DNA from: Carpediemonas membranifera
Taxonomy: Eukaryota > Fornicata
Assembly (NCBI GenBank): GCA_019828565.1
Contig: JAHDYR010000012.1
Coordinates: 1,674,001 to 1,738,000, forward strand
DNA: 64,000 bases
Direction: 5' to 3'
The number at the start of each line of letters is the position of its first letter. The stretch's first letter is position 1. The notes under the pieces are model-generated. The model ran no database searches. It was not told the origin of the DNA and saw only the letters and a program-made list of their open reading frames with translations. A program made the position numbers and the translations under genes. Positions 1 through 9,492 of this stretch are shown piece by piece.

Positions 1-1
1 G

Positions 2-187
2 GAGCTGCTGGGCGCCGTGGACCCCGCTGAGGTCGTCATGATCGGCGACACCGAGTTCGACATCGAGGCCGGGCATAACGCTGGCGTGTCCTCGTGTCTG
101 GTGGGGTGGTCTGCCACCCCCCTGGAGAGGCTGCCCCGCGCCCCAACTTTTATCGCCAGGACCATGGGCGACTTTGTCGGCATTTAA
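2..187 (+). CDS. HAD-superfamily hydrolase, C-terminal 61 residues (partial)
   Basis: The window opens inside a gene whose last 61 codons end at TAA 185-187. The visible part holds the HAD motif IV block, MIGDTEFDIEAGHNAG, with the GDxxxD acidic pair that binds Mg2+ in haloacid-dehalogenase-type phosphatases, and a typical short cap-less C-terminus. This block resembles phosphoglycolate phosphatase/pyrophosphatase PpaX-like proteins, soluble enzymes that hydrolyse small phosphate esters. The nucleophile motif DxDxT lies upstream of the window, so the substrate cannot be told. Codon use is GC-rich like the two genes that follow on the same strand. The family assignment is firm; the subfamily is a guess. 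Confidence 0.8.
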   Translation, partial: ELLGAVDPAEVVMIGDTEFDIEAGHNAGVSSCLVGWSATPLERLPRAPTFIARTMGDFVGI

Positions 188-543
188 GCCGTTATAAACA
201 TCGGATCGAATGAGCAGGCTTGCCGCGGTGTGATCGATCTGTGGAATCGTAGGCGCATTGGTCCGCGGGGCAGACTGTTGGGCGTGCATGGCAGCGACGG
301 TTCAGCCAGACTCCAGGAACCAGGAGGCCTGCAGTCACTCTGACTCACTTGACTCCGGATGACTTTGACCCTGCCTCGATGGGACTTAAGGCCGACAGGT
401 ACTGGAACTCCGGAGTTGCTGGAGCAGCTGGGCACAGTCGCCCTGGATGGATAGGACGTACAGCACGCATGCGTACCCTCACGGCGCCAGCGCACGCAGA
501 TGCATGGTACGCAGATTATGCAAAGCCCCCAGCAGGTTGAGGG
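188..543. other. intergenic region, promoter side of the methyltransferase gene
   Basis: 356 bp between the HAD stop and the next start. Short open frames occur on both strands but resemble nothing and lack a conserved-looking composition. I see no tRNA, no clear TATA box and no repeat. It must contain the 3' end of the HAD transcript and the promoter of the next gene. Confidence 0.5.
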
Positions 544-1328
544 ATGCCAACGTCAATCGAGGTGGATGACCTTAAAGACGTCGAGCAGAAGTATGTGAAG
601 GAGGTTTATGACGTTATTGCTGCTCATTTCGCCTCCACGCGGACCAAAGGCCCTGTTAGTCCCGTTTTCCCCGCCTTATCCAGTGGGCTCCCGTCAAGGC
701 CTATTTGAACAAGCTCCCCGATCATTCGGTGGTCCTAGACGTAGGATGCGGCAACGGCAAGTACTTTCTCGTGAACCCGCGTCTGTTCATGGCCGGCCTG
801 GACCAATCCGCCGAGCTCGCCAAGATCGCCGTCAAATCGGGCAACCCGCTCGGCCTCACCGTCGGCAATGCCACCGCGCTCCCCTTTTCGTCCAGCGCCT
901 TTGACCATGTGCTCTCCATCGCGGTGCTTCACCACCTTTCCGACCCCGCTACCAGGGCGACCATGTTGGGCGAACTCATCCGTGTCACCCGCCCCGGGGG
1001 CACCGTGTTCGTCTCAGTGTGGTCTACTAACGCCCCGTCGGCCGGTAAGCGGAAGGGCCCTGGGCAGGAGCCCGGGCAGGACAGGCTTGTCCCATGGCAC
1101 CTGCAAAAGAAGTTCACGGACGACGATAAGGTGGCGAAAGCACAGACACCGCACGACAACACGGGCGACACGAGGAACCTGGAGGTGTTCTACCGCTACT
1201 ACCACTTCTTCAGGGAGGGCGAGCTCGAGGAGGCCGTGAGGGATGCCGCCGAGACGTGCGGCCGAGAAGTCTCGGTGGAGGTCAGCTCAGACAAGGGGAA
1301 CTGGTACGCCGAGATCACTGTGCACTGA
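544..1328 (+). CDS. TRM9: Trm9/ALKBH8-type tRNA wobble-uridine methyltransferase (two exons: 544-654, 684-1328)
   Basis: SAM-dependent class I methyltransferase of about 251 residues after splicing. Family members, with the small zinc partner Trm112, methylate carboxymethyl-uridine 34 of certain tRNAs to mcm5U in the cytosol. Exon 1 gives the typical N-terminus (YVKEVYDVIAAHF), and the joined frame continues WAPVKAYLNKLP into motif I, VLDVGCGNGKYF (residues ~55-66). Further hallmarks are GLDQSAEL, the ALPFSSSAFDHVLS block, VLHHLSD, RPGG and the C-terminal FYRYYHFFREGELEEAV, which is characteristic of Trm9/ALKBH8. Without removal of 655-683 the first frame stops at once and the second lacks an ATG. 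ATG 544 is chosen because it starts the conserved N-terminal helix. The gene is short compared with ALKBH8 because it lacks the AlkB and RRM domains, as in yeast Trm9. Confidence 0.88.
655..683 (+). other. 29-nt spliceosomal intron
   Basis: GTTAGT at the 5' end, a pyrimidine-rich interior and CAG at the 3' end. Removing these 29 nt joins the two halves of the methyltransferase in frame (…STRTKGP then WAPVKAYL…), exactly where family members are continuous. I see no strong branch-point match in so short a space; CTTAT near 675-679 is the only candidate. Confidence 0.85.
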
Positions 1329-1425
1329 GAGGCAGTGGGCAGGTGGAACACCGGTCAGGTGAGGTCTCTCGATTTCCGGCTCTTCGTGGTTAAACTGCAC
1401 GACAAGATTACGACGGCCCAAACGG

Positions 1426-2760
1426 ATGGATGAAGAGCGCACCGCTCTTTTGTCACCGACAAATGAGCCAGATATTACTGAAACACCCATGTTATCCGAC
1501 GAGTACATCGACTCACCGTCCCTGGACCCCAAACCAAAGCAGCCCTTCCTCCGCCGAGCATACAGCGTCTGTGTGTTCATCTCACTTGGATTAGCGATGA
1601 TGACCGCATTCAATGCGATGATTTCTCTCTCCGACTACTGGAACAGCGTGTACCCCGGTCGCCACATGGAGTGGAAGGCCACGCTCTTCTTCTTCTTCAT
1701 CAACCCGCCCCTGTACCTCGCCATGATCTTCCTCATCCGTCTGCTGCCCCACATTGTGTGGCTGGCCGGGTCTGTGGCTATCACGGTGCTTTCGTTCCTC
1801 CTGCTTCCAGCCATACCGCTCCTCCTTCCCCTCGAGATCGCAGAATACGCCTGCCTGCTCCTCATACTCACTGCAGGTGCGGCGTACTCGGTACTAGGGT
1901 CGACCGTCATGGCCGTGTCGTCCATCGCAGGCCCCGCGTCCGTCCAGATGGTCATGGTCGGCCAGGGGCTCGCCGGGGTGGTCGTCATCGGCGTCCGTAT
2001 AGCCACAAAGCTCGTGCTGACTGCAGGAATAGTCGGCCATGACGACGGGGTGACCATCTCTGCCGTTCTCTTCTTCCTCATCTGCTCAGCCATCGTCAGC
2101 TCCTCTGTCCCGCTGTACGCTGCACTACTGCTCATGGACCGCAAGGACAGGGTCCACAGCGAAGCATATGAACCAATAACCGGCGAGGAGGCCGAGGAGC
2201 CAGTCCCTGCAAGCCCCGCCCGGGCCCTCTCGGTCTGGTGCCACAGAGTCGTCGCCATCTTCAGACAGCAGTTCCCGGCCAACCTCTCTGTGTGCGCGGT
2301 GTACCTGGCGACGTCCTCGTGCTTCCCCGGGATGGCCGTCGCCTTGCTGTCCGGGACCCCCGCACTCGACTCCACTGGCTGGTTCGCCATCATAGTGTTG
2401 CTCACATTCATGGTCGGTGACCAGCTCGGCCGTCTGCTGCCACGCATCCCGCTGTTCCGCCTTGGGCCATGGGCGGTGACGTCACTCGCCCTGGCCCGAC
2501 TCTTGGCCATCCCCACATTTACCGTGCTTTACATGTTACGTGAGGTCGTCATAATTGCCCCCCTGCCGCCTGTGCTAGTGTTCGTGTTCTCTCTGTCGAA
2601 CGGGCTGCTCTCCACCAGGGCGTTCATGCAGTCGTCTGAGATGCTCCCCCCCGAGCTGACCGACTTGGGCGGAGTCGTCATGACGATGGCCCAGGTCTCA
2701 ATCATATTCGCCGGAAACATGCTCGGGCTACTACTGGGCTACATCCCGCAGGTGAAGTGA
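1426..2760 (+). CDS. equilibrative nucleoside transporter (ENT, SLC29 family)
   Basis: A 444-residue polytopic membrane protein, intron-free. It has an acidic soluble N-terminus (~45 residues), about six hydrophobic spans, a hydrophilic central loop (~residues 225-270, rich in E and P) and about five further spans, matching the 11-TM ENT plan. The signature GQGLAG of TM5 is present (near residue 180), and a GDQLGR block at the start of the second half corresponds to the conserved FDxxGR region of TM8. ENTs carry nucleosides or nucleobases across the plasma membrane or organelle membranes, which suits a salvage-dependent protist. It starts 97 bp after the methyltransferase stop on the same strand. 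Substrate preference cannot be read from the sequence. Confidence 0.87.
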   Translation: MDEERTALLSPTNEPDITETPMLSDEYIDSPSLDPKPKQPFLRRAYSVCVFISLGLAMMTAFNAMISLSDYWNSVYPGRHMEWKATLFFFFINPPLYLAMIFLIRLLPHIVWLAGSVAITVLSFLLLPAIPLLLPLEIAEYACLLLILTAGAAYSVLGSTVMAVSSIAGPASVQMVMVGQGLAGVVVIGVRIATKLVLTAGIVGHDDGVTISAVLFFLICSAIVSSSVPLYAALLLMDRKDRVHSEAYEPITGEEAEEPVPASPARALSVWCHRVVAIFRQQFPANLSVCAVYLATSSCFPGMAVALLSGTPALDSTGWFAIIVLLTFMVGDQLGRLLPRIPLFRLGPWAVTSLALARLLAIPTFTVLYMLREVVIIAPLPPVLVFVFSLSNGLLSTRAFMQSSEMLPPELTDLGGVVMTMAQVSIIFAGNMLGLLLGYIPQVK

Positions 2761-3116
2761 GTTTTGGCTGTGTAATTGTAGTTTTGTAAATGATAGGCAC
2801 CAACGCTCTGAGCGCCGGCCACGTCGTCTTTTATCCTTCAATCCTGGTGAGCAGCAGGCAACTACCAGTCGGACTCCAACCCCGACCCCATCACGACGCT
2901 GAGTCCGAGCCTACCCCCGAGCAAGAGCCCATTCACCGGCCGGGACTGCCCCGTCTCAATCCAGGCCGAGGCCCCGCAATAGCTGCAGGGACGCCTTTCC
3001 GAGGACACGGTCATAGAGGAGGTTCGGCTCGTCAGAGAGCCACTCGATGAAGAGAATAGGTGTAGGGTTGGTTTGTTATTATGCGGTCGTTCCTGCCTCC
3101 ACCTCCGTGGTCTGAA
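2761..3116. other. intergenic region downstream of the transporter
   Basis: 356 bp between convergent stops (transporter at 2760 on +, gene fragment at 3117 on -). Short frames on + (2790-3050) are proline/arginine-rich and look like chance frames in GC-rich DNA. I see no RNA gene or repeat. Confidence 0.45.
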
Positions 3117-3333
3117 TCAGCGCCAGTGATCTGATGCACCCGCTGCCGCCAGCCACGTTGGGACGTGGCGGCGCGGGGCAGTCGTGTCAGTAGTGGCACA
3201 TTCCTCGTCGAATTCGTCCTCATCCGAAGATTCATCCCTCTCTGCATCCGGAGCGTACTCTAGACTGTCTAGAACATCGCGCAGGGTGCTGAGAGACGTG
3301 CTAAGGTGGCTCAGCCCCTCTTTCGTCTTCAGG
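3117..3333 (-). pseudogene. 3' end of an unidentified host gene cut by a retroelement
   Basis: On the minus strand an open frame of 71 codons runs from the retroelement boundary to TGA at 3117-3119. The peptide starts LKTKEGLSHLSTSLSTLRDV, continues with a predicted helical stretch and then an acidic run (ESSDEDEFDEE), and ends with a tryptophan-containing tail. The composition is protein-like and unlike the retroelement proteins here, so it may be the C-terminus of a host gene convergent with the transporter. I do not recognise the family. It could also be untranslated flank, because the left end of the E1 LTR is uncertain. Confidence 0.4.
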
Positions 3334-3354
3334 TGCAGTTTATGTCGTGCTACA
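3334..3354. repeat. 21-bp LTR-terminal repeat, copy 1
   Basis: Begins TGCAGTTTATGTCG and ends GCTACA. An identical 21-mer lies at 45411-45431, 42 kb away at the other edge of E2. It forms the LTR edge next to the E1 polypurine tract. Confidence 0.6.
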
Positions 3355-3716
3355 TTCCCCCCTAGAGCCGGCACATCATTAGCGGCGGGGGCGCGGATGA
3401 TTGCGCGTGGTAGCTTCGAATCGCTTACAGGCGCGATCGAATTGAGGGTGCTGGTCTCGATACTTAAGCAGGGCATCAAGTGTCTTACAGTCGGAGAAGG
3501 CTAGCTCTGAGTCTTCATCGTGCTCGAAGCCAAGCCAGTTCACCATAACGATGGGCTCGTTGGTCTGAGAATCCAGTCTGTACTGGACTACGTGGTCGAC
3601 AACCTTCCAGTTGCTGTCAGCGGTGAACGCTCTGGCCGCCTCGGCCATCGTCAGCGTCGGGCCTGTGTTGGGCAGCTTGGCCAAGCGGTCGGCGAAACGG
3701 GTAATGGTCTTCCCTG
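3334..3716 (-). mobile_element. E1: 3' remnant of a minus-strand chromodomain retrotransposon
   Basis: Only the last ~110 codons (stop at 3379) and the 3' LTR side survive. The peptide continues a chromodomain (SNWKVVDHVVQYRLDS… MVNWLGFEHDEDSELAF) and a basic tail, clearly related to the C-termini of E12 and E13 (EACKRFE/KRFESAH-like endings, same LLKYRD block). A minus-strand polypurine tract (complement of the C-run at 3355-3362) precedes the LTR, whose terminal 21 bp are at 3334-3354. Upstream coding is lost: at about 3716 the sequence switches to E2 gag on the other strand, so this is a rearrangement junction, not a clean insertion. Confidence 0.7.
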
Positions 3717-4581
3717 TAGGAGCACACCCCGTCCAGGCCGCCTCTGCTCCCCACTCCGCCCCTGGTGTCCCCGCCATGGCCGTCGCCCCACGCTCCGCGA
3801 GGTGTTATAAGTGCGGCGACCGTGGCCACCTGGCCGACGTGTGTCCCCGTCCGAACCCGGTGTGTTTCCGGTGCAAGAAGGAGGGTCACGTTGCCAAGGA
3901 CTGCCCTGCTCATGTAAATGACCGGGCGTATCAGGTTGGTGTTGTTGTTTCGGGTGAGGAGAGGGCCGCGCAGGAGGAGACAGCGACGGTGTATGCTGTC
4001 AATAGCGGCTGCAGCACGTGGACACGGTGGTCGACGTGGAAGGGGTCAGAGCAAAGGCGCTGCTGGACTCGGGCGCCGGGGTCAACCTCATGTCGGCAGC
4101 GAGGGCGGCGGACCTCGGGCTGACTGTCAGAGAGCCGGGGGAGATCCGGCAGGTTGAGGGTCTTGGTGACCAACCCGTGCCAGTCATCGGGCGGGTGACG
4201 GCGACGCTTGGAGGAAAGCCGGAGTGGTGCGTTGTAGAGCCGGACGTGCTCTTCGTCGGCTACGACACCTTGGTTAAGCGCGGCATTGTGCTGCCCGACA
4301 TGGCGGATAAGCTGACAGCTACAACCGTCCCAGGTTCGCGTGAGGACAAGCTACAGCGACTGTACGCGTACGATAGGGAGGGGACGGCTGCTGACTTGCC
4401 CATGTTTCAGCTTAAGCTGGCAACGGACGCAAGACCGTTTAGGGCATGGCCGAAGAAGATGGGCGTCGAGGATGCAGCGTGGGTGCGTCAGGAGGTGGCG
4501 AGCATGCTGAGGAAGGGGGTGATACGCCCGTCACTTAGCCCGTACGCATCGAGGGTGGTGCTCGCTGACAAGAAGGGGGGT
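3717..4581 (+). pseudogene. E2 gag (C-terminal), protease and start of RT
   Basis: The gag part contains two CCHC zinc knuckles (CYKCGDRGHLADVC and CFRCKKEGHVAKDC, nt ~3807-3905) that package genomic RNA. A frame change near 4005 leads into the aspartic protease (LLDSGAGVNLM) and then the first RT residues up to SPYASRVVLADKK, where E3 is inserted. The missing N-terminus and the frame change mean it cannot make a functional polyprotein. Confidence 0.8.
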
Positions 4582-4677
4582 TGTCAGTCAGTACAATTTA
4601 AGAACATTTATGGATTGACTTCGACACCCCTGTGTCGAAGTCTTTTCCCCCAGTAAAACAGGTATAGTCAAACCACA
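4582..4677 (+). repeat. E3 5' LTR (96 bp)
   Basis: TG…CA ends, identical to the copy at 15802-15897. It contains a perfect 11-bp hairpin with a 4-nt loop at 4617-4642 (GACTTCGACAC/GTGTCGAAGTC) followed by TTTT. Confidence 0.93.
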
Positions 4678-4687
4678 GTAATATTAC
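4678..4687. promoter_or_regulatory. E3 palindromic primer-site element
   Basis: GTAATATTAC, a perfect 10-nt palindrome abutting the LTR end. It is not the TGG that a tRNA 3'-CCA primer would need. Equivalent palindromes occur at this position in every element here. Confidence 0.7.
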
Positions 4688-4692
4688 TTCAA

Positions 4693-7600
4693 ATGACTGA
4701 AAACGGCCCGTCAGTGAACGAGCCAAGCATTAGTGCCATTCTGGCATTTCACGAAAAGCTAACGAGACATGTTCAGGCCGGTGGAAAGCGCCGCCTCATT
4801 AAGCGCTTAGGCCCTGCAGTTCTAACATTCTGCAGTTCATCGGGTGTTGATGTTAAGCAGGTGTACCGCCGCGCGAGGAGACAGAAGACATCATCCTCCC
4901 TTATTTTTCGCGCACCGCAAGTCCGTATGAAAAAGTCCGGAGCGGAAGACCTAGCTTTCCAGGCCGTCGTTGACGCCATCAAACCTCAATCAGCTATCCT
5001 ACAGCGCCAACTATTCCAGCTCTCTGTGAAGGGCGTCCATTCGGGGCGCTTCACACAGTACTTGGACAAGTTCCGTACAAGGTACCGCATCATCAAGCCT
5101 GATCTGGCGCCTGCTACGATCCGCCAGATGTTCCTGAACGGAATCCTGGACGAGTTCCTCCGCGAGGAGGTCAAAGACGCCGTAGTAGGAATGTCGCTCG
5201 ATGAGACCTTCATTACCTCTCTTATGATCTGCAAGAAGCTCGAGGAAGCTCGTCTCATCTCTGAATCATACGCATCCCTCCATCCAGTGTCGTTAACACA
5301 TCCTGGAAGCCGCGTCAAGTCTAGCAGAGCCCGTCCGGGCCGCCAAGAACGTCAACAGGCAAGACCTGACCAGCCTCCCCTCCAACGCCAAGCTCCTGAG
5401 CCACCGCACGCGTACAACCACTCCAGTTTCCAGCCTGATACGAGACGGCCCGACAGAGCCAGTAAGCAGTGTCAGAACTGCGGCAAGCAAGGTCACTTCG
5501 CCCGGGACTGTAAGAGAGATAAGATCAAGTGCGCAAAGTGTGGAAAGCTGGGCCACATGGCCAAGTTCTGCCGGTCGACAGGCCCAGTTCCTGTAAACGA
5601 CCGTAAGTACACCAATTACTCGACACCGGCGCGCGTTTGGACTATGGCTGGCGAGACAACTCCATCATTGCCTGTGGTATCGGGTGCAGTGGACGGCTGC
5701 GCATGGGGACGCATACTATTCGATTGTGGTGCGGACATCCCGCTCGTTAACCCCGCCTCAGCTCAGGAAGCGGGACTGAACGCGACGAAGCTAGCCAGCC
5801 CGATACACATCAAGTCACCCGGAGGCAGAATCCAGACAGACACGACCTATGAGGTCCCAGTAATCATGGACAAGTCGCCGATGACCCCGAAGGGCGTCGA
5901 GGCGACGGTGACCGCGTATGCAGTTGAGATGGAGTATGACATGCTCTTGAACTATGCAGTCATGGTGGACTGGGGCATTCTTCCACATGTTGGAGCTAGG
6001 TCGAGCGACTCGTCGATCGAAGAGGACGCCCAGCTCCCATCGACACTCGAGCGTCTTGAGAGACGACTCTACAATTTGCGAGCGGATATGAACGATAAGC
6101 AGAGTCGGATATTGGCCCGCTATGACCACTGTTTCCACGACCGGCAAGGTTTCAGCAATCTAGAACCATATGACCTTGTGCTCAAGTCGGACAGGGTGAT
6201 CGCGTCACGGTCTAACTACGTCCCATACCAGCGCGAGCACTTATTCGACCAACATCTCGCCGAGCTAATCGAGAAGAAGTACGTCGAGCAGTCTTTCAGC
6301 CCATATGCTTCGCCGGTGCTCCTGGTTCCGAAGGGTCCGGACAAGACACGCATGGTCGTGGATTTCCGTAAGATCAACGACGAGACGGAGCCGTTCGAGT
6401 ACCCTATCTCTGAGATACAGACGTGTTTAGCGAAGTTAGGCGCATCCAAGGTGTTCGCCACCCTAGATTTATCGGCAGGGTACCACCAGATTCAGATGTC
6501 CGAACGTTCGCGCCAGTACACGGCGTTCAATACGCCGAGGGGCAAGTTCCAGTATACGGGCATGCCGTTTGGTTTGAAGAACGCGGGTGCTCACTTTCAG
6601 TACTCGATGGAGCGGGCGTTCGCAGATTTACTAGGAGCCAGCTGCCTGATTTATATCGATGACATCGTAGTCTTCGGAAGAACAGAGGCAGAGTATATCG
6701 TCAACCTGACGAAGGTCCTCAAGCGAGCGGATGAACTGAATCTTCGCCTCAATGCCGAGAAGTCACATTTCGGCCAGTCTACAGTCGAGTTCCTTGGCTG
6801 GACAGTTTCAGGTGAGGGCTACGGTATTGCTGCCGACCGGGTACATGACATCCAAGAGCTCAAGCTACCCAAGTCCCGAAAGGCGGCCCAGGCACTCATG
6901 GGATTTCTGAACTTCGTCCGTGACTTCGTGCCACACTTTTCCATGGTCACGCGACCATTGGCACTCGCAGCAGCCGGTAAGATTGGGCTAGGCACCCCAG
7001 AGCAGACCAAAGCCTTGGCCCTGGTGAAGGATCTACTGTGTTCCGCACCCATCTTACAACACTTCGACGTGACAAAGCGCCACGTGGTGATGACCGACGC
7101 GTCGGACGTAGGGATCGGAGGTGTCCTCCTGCAGGATGGCAAGCCTGTCAGTTATATGTCGAAGGCCTTCACCGATGTGCAGACAAGATGGAGCACGATA
7201 GAACAGGAGGCATATGCTATCGTCTCCGCGCTTCAACGCTGGCGCCGTTTCCTGGTCTGGACCCCTTTCACGCTGCTGACCGACCACCGTAATCTCATTT
7301 ATATGGCCCGTTCATCAAACGCTAAGGTCCAAAGGTGGTATGAATCGATCGCAGACCTCCCCTTCACAATACGACACGTCCCTGGAGTAGATAATGGAGC
7401 AGCGGATGGATTGAGCAGAGTCTTTGCTGCGTCCAAGACCCCGACCGCGACAGAGAATGAGATCCATGACGCTCACCTCCACGGTCAAGCCCATCTCCCC
7501 ATTTATACGACAGTCGAGCTGTTGAAGGCGAGAGGGAAGCGAGCCCCCATTGACCAAGTCGCAGAGGTAATTAACAAGTGCCCAGTCTGTCAGCTCACGG

Positions 7601-8682
7601 CGAAGCCAGAGGACGCCAAGCGGTCGTACTTGCACACAGCGAGTGTAACTCCGTTTGATAAGGTAGCGATTGACACGATTGGCCCGCTACCAGAGGTCAA
7701 CGGTTTCAGCTATATCTTGGTAATGGTTGACACGGCCTCAAGGTGGACAGAGCTGGTACCCCTACGGACTACGAAGGCCCTTGAAGCAGTAAGAGCATTT
7801 ACGAATACGTGGCTACTACGGTACGGGGCGCCTAGAGTTCTCCAGTCAGACGGAGGGCGCCAGTTTGCAAACCGTTTGTTCGAGGATCTTGCTGGTCGAG
7901 TCGGGTTCTCGACCCATATCACAACTCCGTATCACCCGCAGTCCAATGGGATTGTAGAGCGGGCGAACTCTCGAATCGAACGAATCTTGCGCTCCAGGAA
8001 GTATGAGCTCCAGACCGAGGATTGGGTCGACTGTTTACCAGTGGCACAATTTATTGTTAACTCAACACCCAGAGCGGCCCATCACCTCACGCCGGCTGAG
8101 ATTATCTTTGGAAGCGACATGCGAGTGCCGAGTGAGATTGTCTTCACGAGCCAAGATGACAGCGCGGACTATCCGGCAGATAATGGCGAGGCGGTGAAAC
8201 TCGCGAGACAGATGGCCGCGGCACGCATCCGAGCCATGCAAGAGGACGCGCGCAACCGGGTTGGGTCCCCGCCGGTTATTGATTCAGAGTGGGTGCTGGT
8301 GAAGTATCCGACTAAGCCACCTTCCAAGCTTGCGGCAGGTTGGCGAGGCCCAATGCAGCTAGTGAGCCCGGTTATCGTCGACAACTTACCGGTAGCATAC
8401 AATGTGAGAGACGTGAACTCGGGTAAGGAGTTCAGGGTAGCATCCGAGCGCGTGAGGTCTTTCGAGGGTGACTTGTCACGCGACTCAGCACAGGCCCTGG
8501 CAGCGACCACTGATGCCGAGTACGTTGTCGAGTGCATTTACGATTCATCCAATGAGAAGTCGATCAAGAATAGGAAGTTCCACGTGCACTGGAAAGGGTA
8601 TGAGCCATGCGAGGACACTTGGGAGCCTTACGAGAACGTCAAGGACTGCGAAGCGTTAGATATATTTCTCGGAAAAGCATAA
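4693..8682 (+). CDS. E3 Gag-Pol polyprotein
   Basis: A single 1329-residue frame. Gag occupies ~1-255, followed by two CCHC knuckles (CQNCGKQGHFARDC at ~260 and CAKCGKLGHMAKFC at ~280). The protease has a DCGA site (residue ~344; the usual Ser/Thr is Cys, also seen in E14). RT has the YIDD catalytic box at ~654. RNase H has TDAS, EQEAYAI and TDHRN. Integrase has an HHCC zinc finger ending CPVCQ, then the D,D,E triad in VAIDTIG, QSDGG and HPQSNGIVE. A C-terminal chromodomain (KFHVHWKGYEPCEDTWEPY, ~1277-1329) probably directs integration to modified chromatin. ATG 4693 lies 15 nt after the LTR. No frameshift is needed between gag and pol. Confidence 0.95.
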   Translation: MTENGPSVNEPSISAILAFHEKLTRHVQAGGKRRLIKRLGPAVLTFCSSSGVDVKQVYRRARRQKTSSSLIFRAPQVRMKKSGAEDLAFQAVVDAIKPQSAILQRQLFQLSVKGVHSGRFTQYLDKFRTRYRIIKPDLAPATIRQMFLNGILDEFLREEVKDAVVGMSLDETFITSLMICKKLEEARLISESYASLHPVSLTHPGSRVKSSRARPGRQERQQARPDQPPLQRQAPEPPHAYNHSSFQPDTRRPDRASKQCQNCGKQGHFARDCKRDKIKCAKCGKLGHMAKFCRSTGPVPVNDRKYTNYSTPARVWTMAGETTPSLPVVSGAVDGCAWGRILFDCGADIPLVNPASAQEAGLNATKLASPIHIKSPGGRIQTDTTYEVPVIMDKSPMTPKGVEATVTAYAVEMEYDMLLNYAVMVDWGILPHVGARSSDSSIEEDAQLPSTLERLERRLYNLRADMNDKQSRILARYDHCFHDRQGFSNLEPYDLVLKSDRVIASRSNYVPYQREHLFDQHLAELIEKKYVEQSFSPYASPVLLVPKGPDKTRMVVDFRKINDETEPFEYPISEIQTCLAKLGASKVFATLDLSAGYHQIQMSERSRQYTAFNTPRGKFQYTGMPFGLKNAGAHFQYSMERAFADLLGASCLIYIDDIVVFGRTEAEYIVNLTKVLKRADELNLRLNAEKSHFGQSTVEFLGWTVSGEGYGIAADRVHDIQELKLPKSRKAAQALMGFLNFVRDFVPHFSMVTRPLALAAAGKIGLGTPEQTKALALVKDLLCSAPILQHFDVTKRHVVMTDASDVGIGGVLLQDGKPVSYMSKAFTDVQTRWSTIEQEAYAIVSALQRWRRFLVWTPFTLLTDHRNLIYMARSSNAKVQRWYESIADLPFTIRHVPGVDNGAADGLSRVFAASKTPTATENEIHDAHLHGQAHLPIYTTVELLKARGKRAPIDQVAEVINKCPVCQLTAKPEDAKRSYLHTASVTPFDKVAIDTIGPLPEVNGFSYILVMVDTASRWTELVPLRTTKALEAVRAFTNTWLLRYGAPRVLQSDGGRQFANRLFEDLAGRVGFSTHITTPYHPQSNGIVERANSRIERILRSRKYELQTEDWVDCLPVAQFIVNSTPRAAHHLTPAEIIFGSDMRVPSEIVFTSQDDSADYPADNGEAVKLARQMAAARIRAMQEDARNRVGSPPVIDSEWVLVKYPTKPPSKLAAGWRGPMQLVSPVIVDNLPVAYNVRDVNSGKEFRVASERVRSFEGDLSRDSAQALAATTDAEYVVECIYDSSNEKSIKNRKFHVHWKGYEPCEDTWEPYENVKDCEALDIFLGKA

Positions 8683-8733
8683 GCCTACCACTTATACGTA
8701 CCTGTAAAAGGCAGGTAAGGCAGCCAACAGAAT

Positions 8734-9492
8734 TTATTCTTCGTCGATCGCACCAGCAGACTCGCGCAGCCGGGCCAGGAGCAGCTCAGGGTGCCACTCA
8801 GGGCGAACACGCGGCCAAAGACGGGCATTGGTGAGGTAGTTGGTGATCGGGAGGCAAGTGCACATGGATTGCGTGAGCTGAGTGAGTCCAGGCACGGCGT
8901 AATTCTGATACTTAACCACAAGGGTGAAGCTTTCGCGGAACTGTTCGTTGTACAGCTCAATGTGCCTGAGGCACTCGACGATCACATAGTCGAGTGACGG
9001 GTCAGACACCTGCGGCACGAGCTCGGCAGCGCTGATCGTGGTCTCGATCCGTGCGATGCGATCGTTTGTGAGCAGGGCGTAGTAGTCCGTCACAAACCGT
9101 GTCGCCTCGTGAGCAGACAGACGGTCGACGCGACGGGCCTGGGCCACCATCCAACAGCAGTACAAGGAAGGGTGCGAAGAGATCATGATGATCCGCATCA
9201 GGGACTGGTTCGCCAGGGTTCGGAGATAGGATGGCTGGCGATCAGCGAGATCGGGAGTGATGCGGGTCAGGGTCGCTACCACGACGTCGACCGTAGATCG
9301 GGAGAAACAGCCGGACGTGACACCGTCAGAGGCGAGCAGAGCCTCGGCGAGGGCAACATCGGCAGGTGAGTCGATCTCAAAGTGGGACCGCAGTGCACGG
9401 CCCACGACGGCGTCGGTGACGAAGTCCGTCAGGAGCAAGAGGGACTGACGCGTCATGAGGTCCCCAGCCTCATCGCCAGCGCTGAAGACCTG
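8734..9492 (-). CDS. E3 antisense accessory gene, 3' part
   Basis: The C-terminal ~250 residues of a 444-aa protein encoded opposite to gag-pol and convergent with it (51 bp between stops). E4 splits the gene at CCTG; joined to 14356-14935 it is one open frame. This part holds the motif shared with the E5 and E9 antisense proteins (starts SLMRIIMISSHP, residue ~289: S, L, I, P, Y, A, R, D at fixed spacing). About 70 residues later comes a chromodomain-like end (YVIVECLRH… TLVVKYQNY, ~361-420). The aromatic cage is only partly kept. No known family is recognised, and the function is unknown; chromatin targeting or control of the element's own expression are possibilities. Confidence 0.75.
   Translation of the reverse strand, partial: QVFSAGDEAGDLMTRQSLLLLTDFVTDAVVGRALRSHFEIDSPADVALAEALLASDGVTSGCFSRSTVDVVVATLTRITPDLADRQPSYLRTLANQSLMRIIMISSHPSLYCCWMVAQARRVDRLSAHEATRFVTDYYALLTNDRIARIETTISAAELVPQVSDPSLDYVIVECLRHIELYNEQFRESFTLVVKYQNYAVPGLTQLTQSMCTCLPITNYLTNARLWPRVRPEWHPELLLARLRESAGAIDEE

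Noticed and set aside
1635-2516. 293-codon minus-strand frame opposite the transporter
   Set aside because: It mirrors the transporter codons, with Ser/Arg/Thr-rich composition typical of antisense shadows of GC-rich genes.
4617-4642. LTR hairpin followed by T-run as a bacterial intrinsic terminator
   Set aside because: All other evidence (introns, chromodomains, ENT, Trm9) is eukaryotic.
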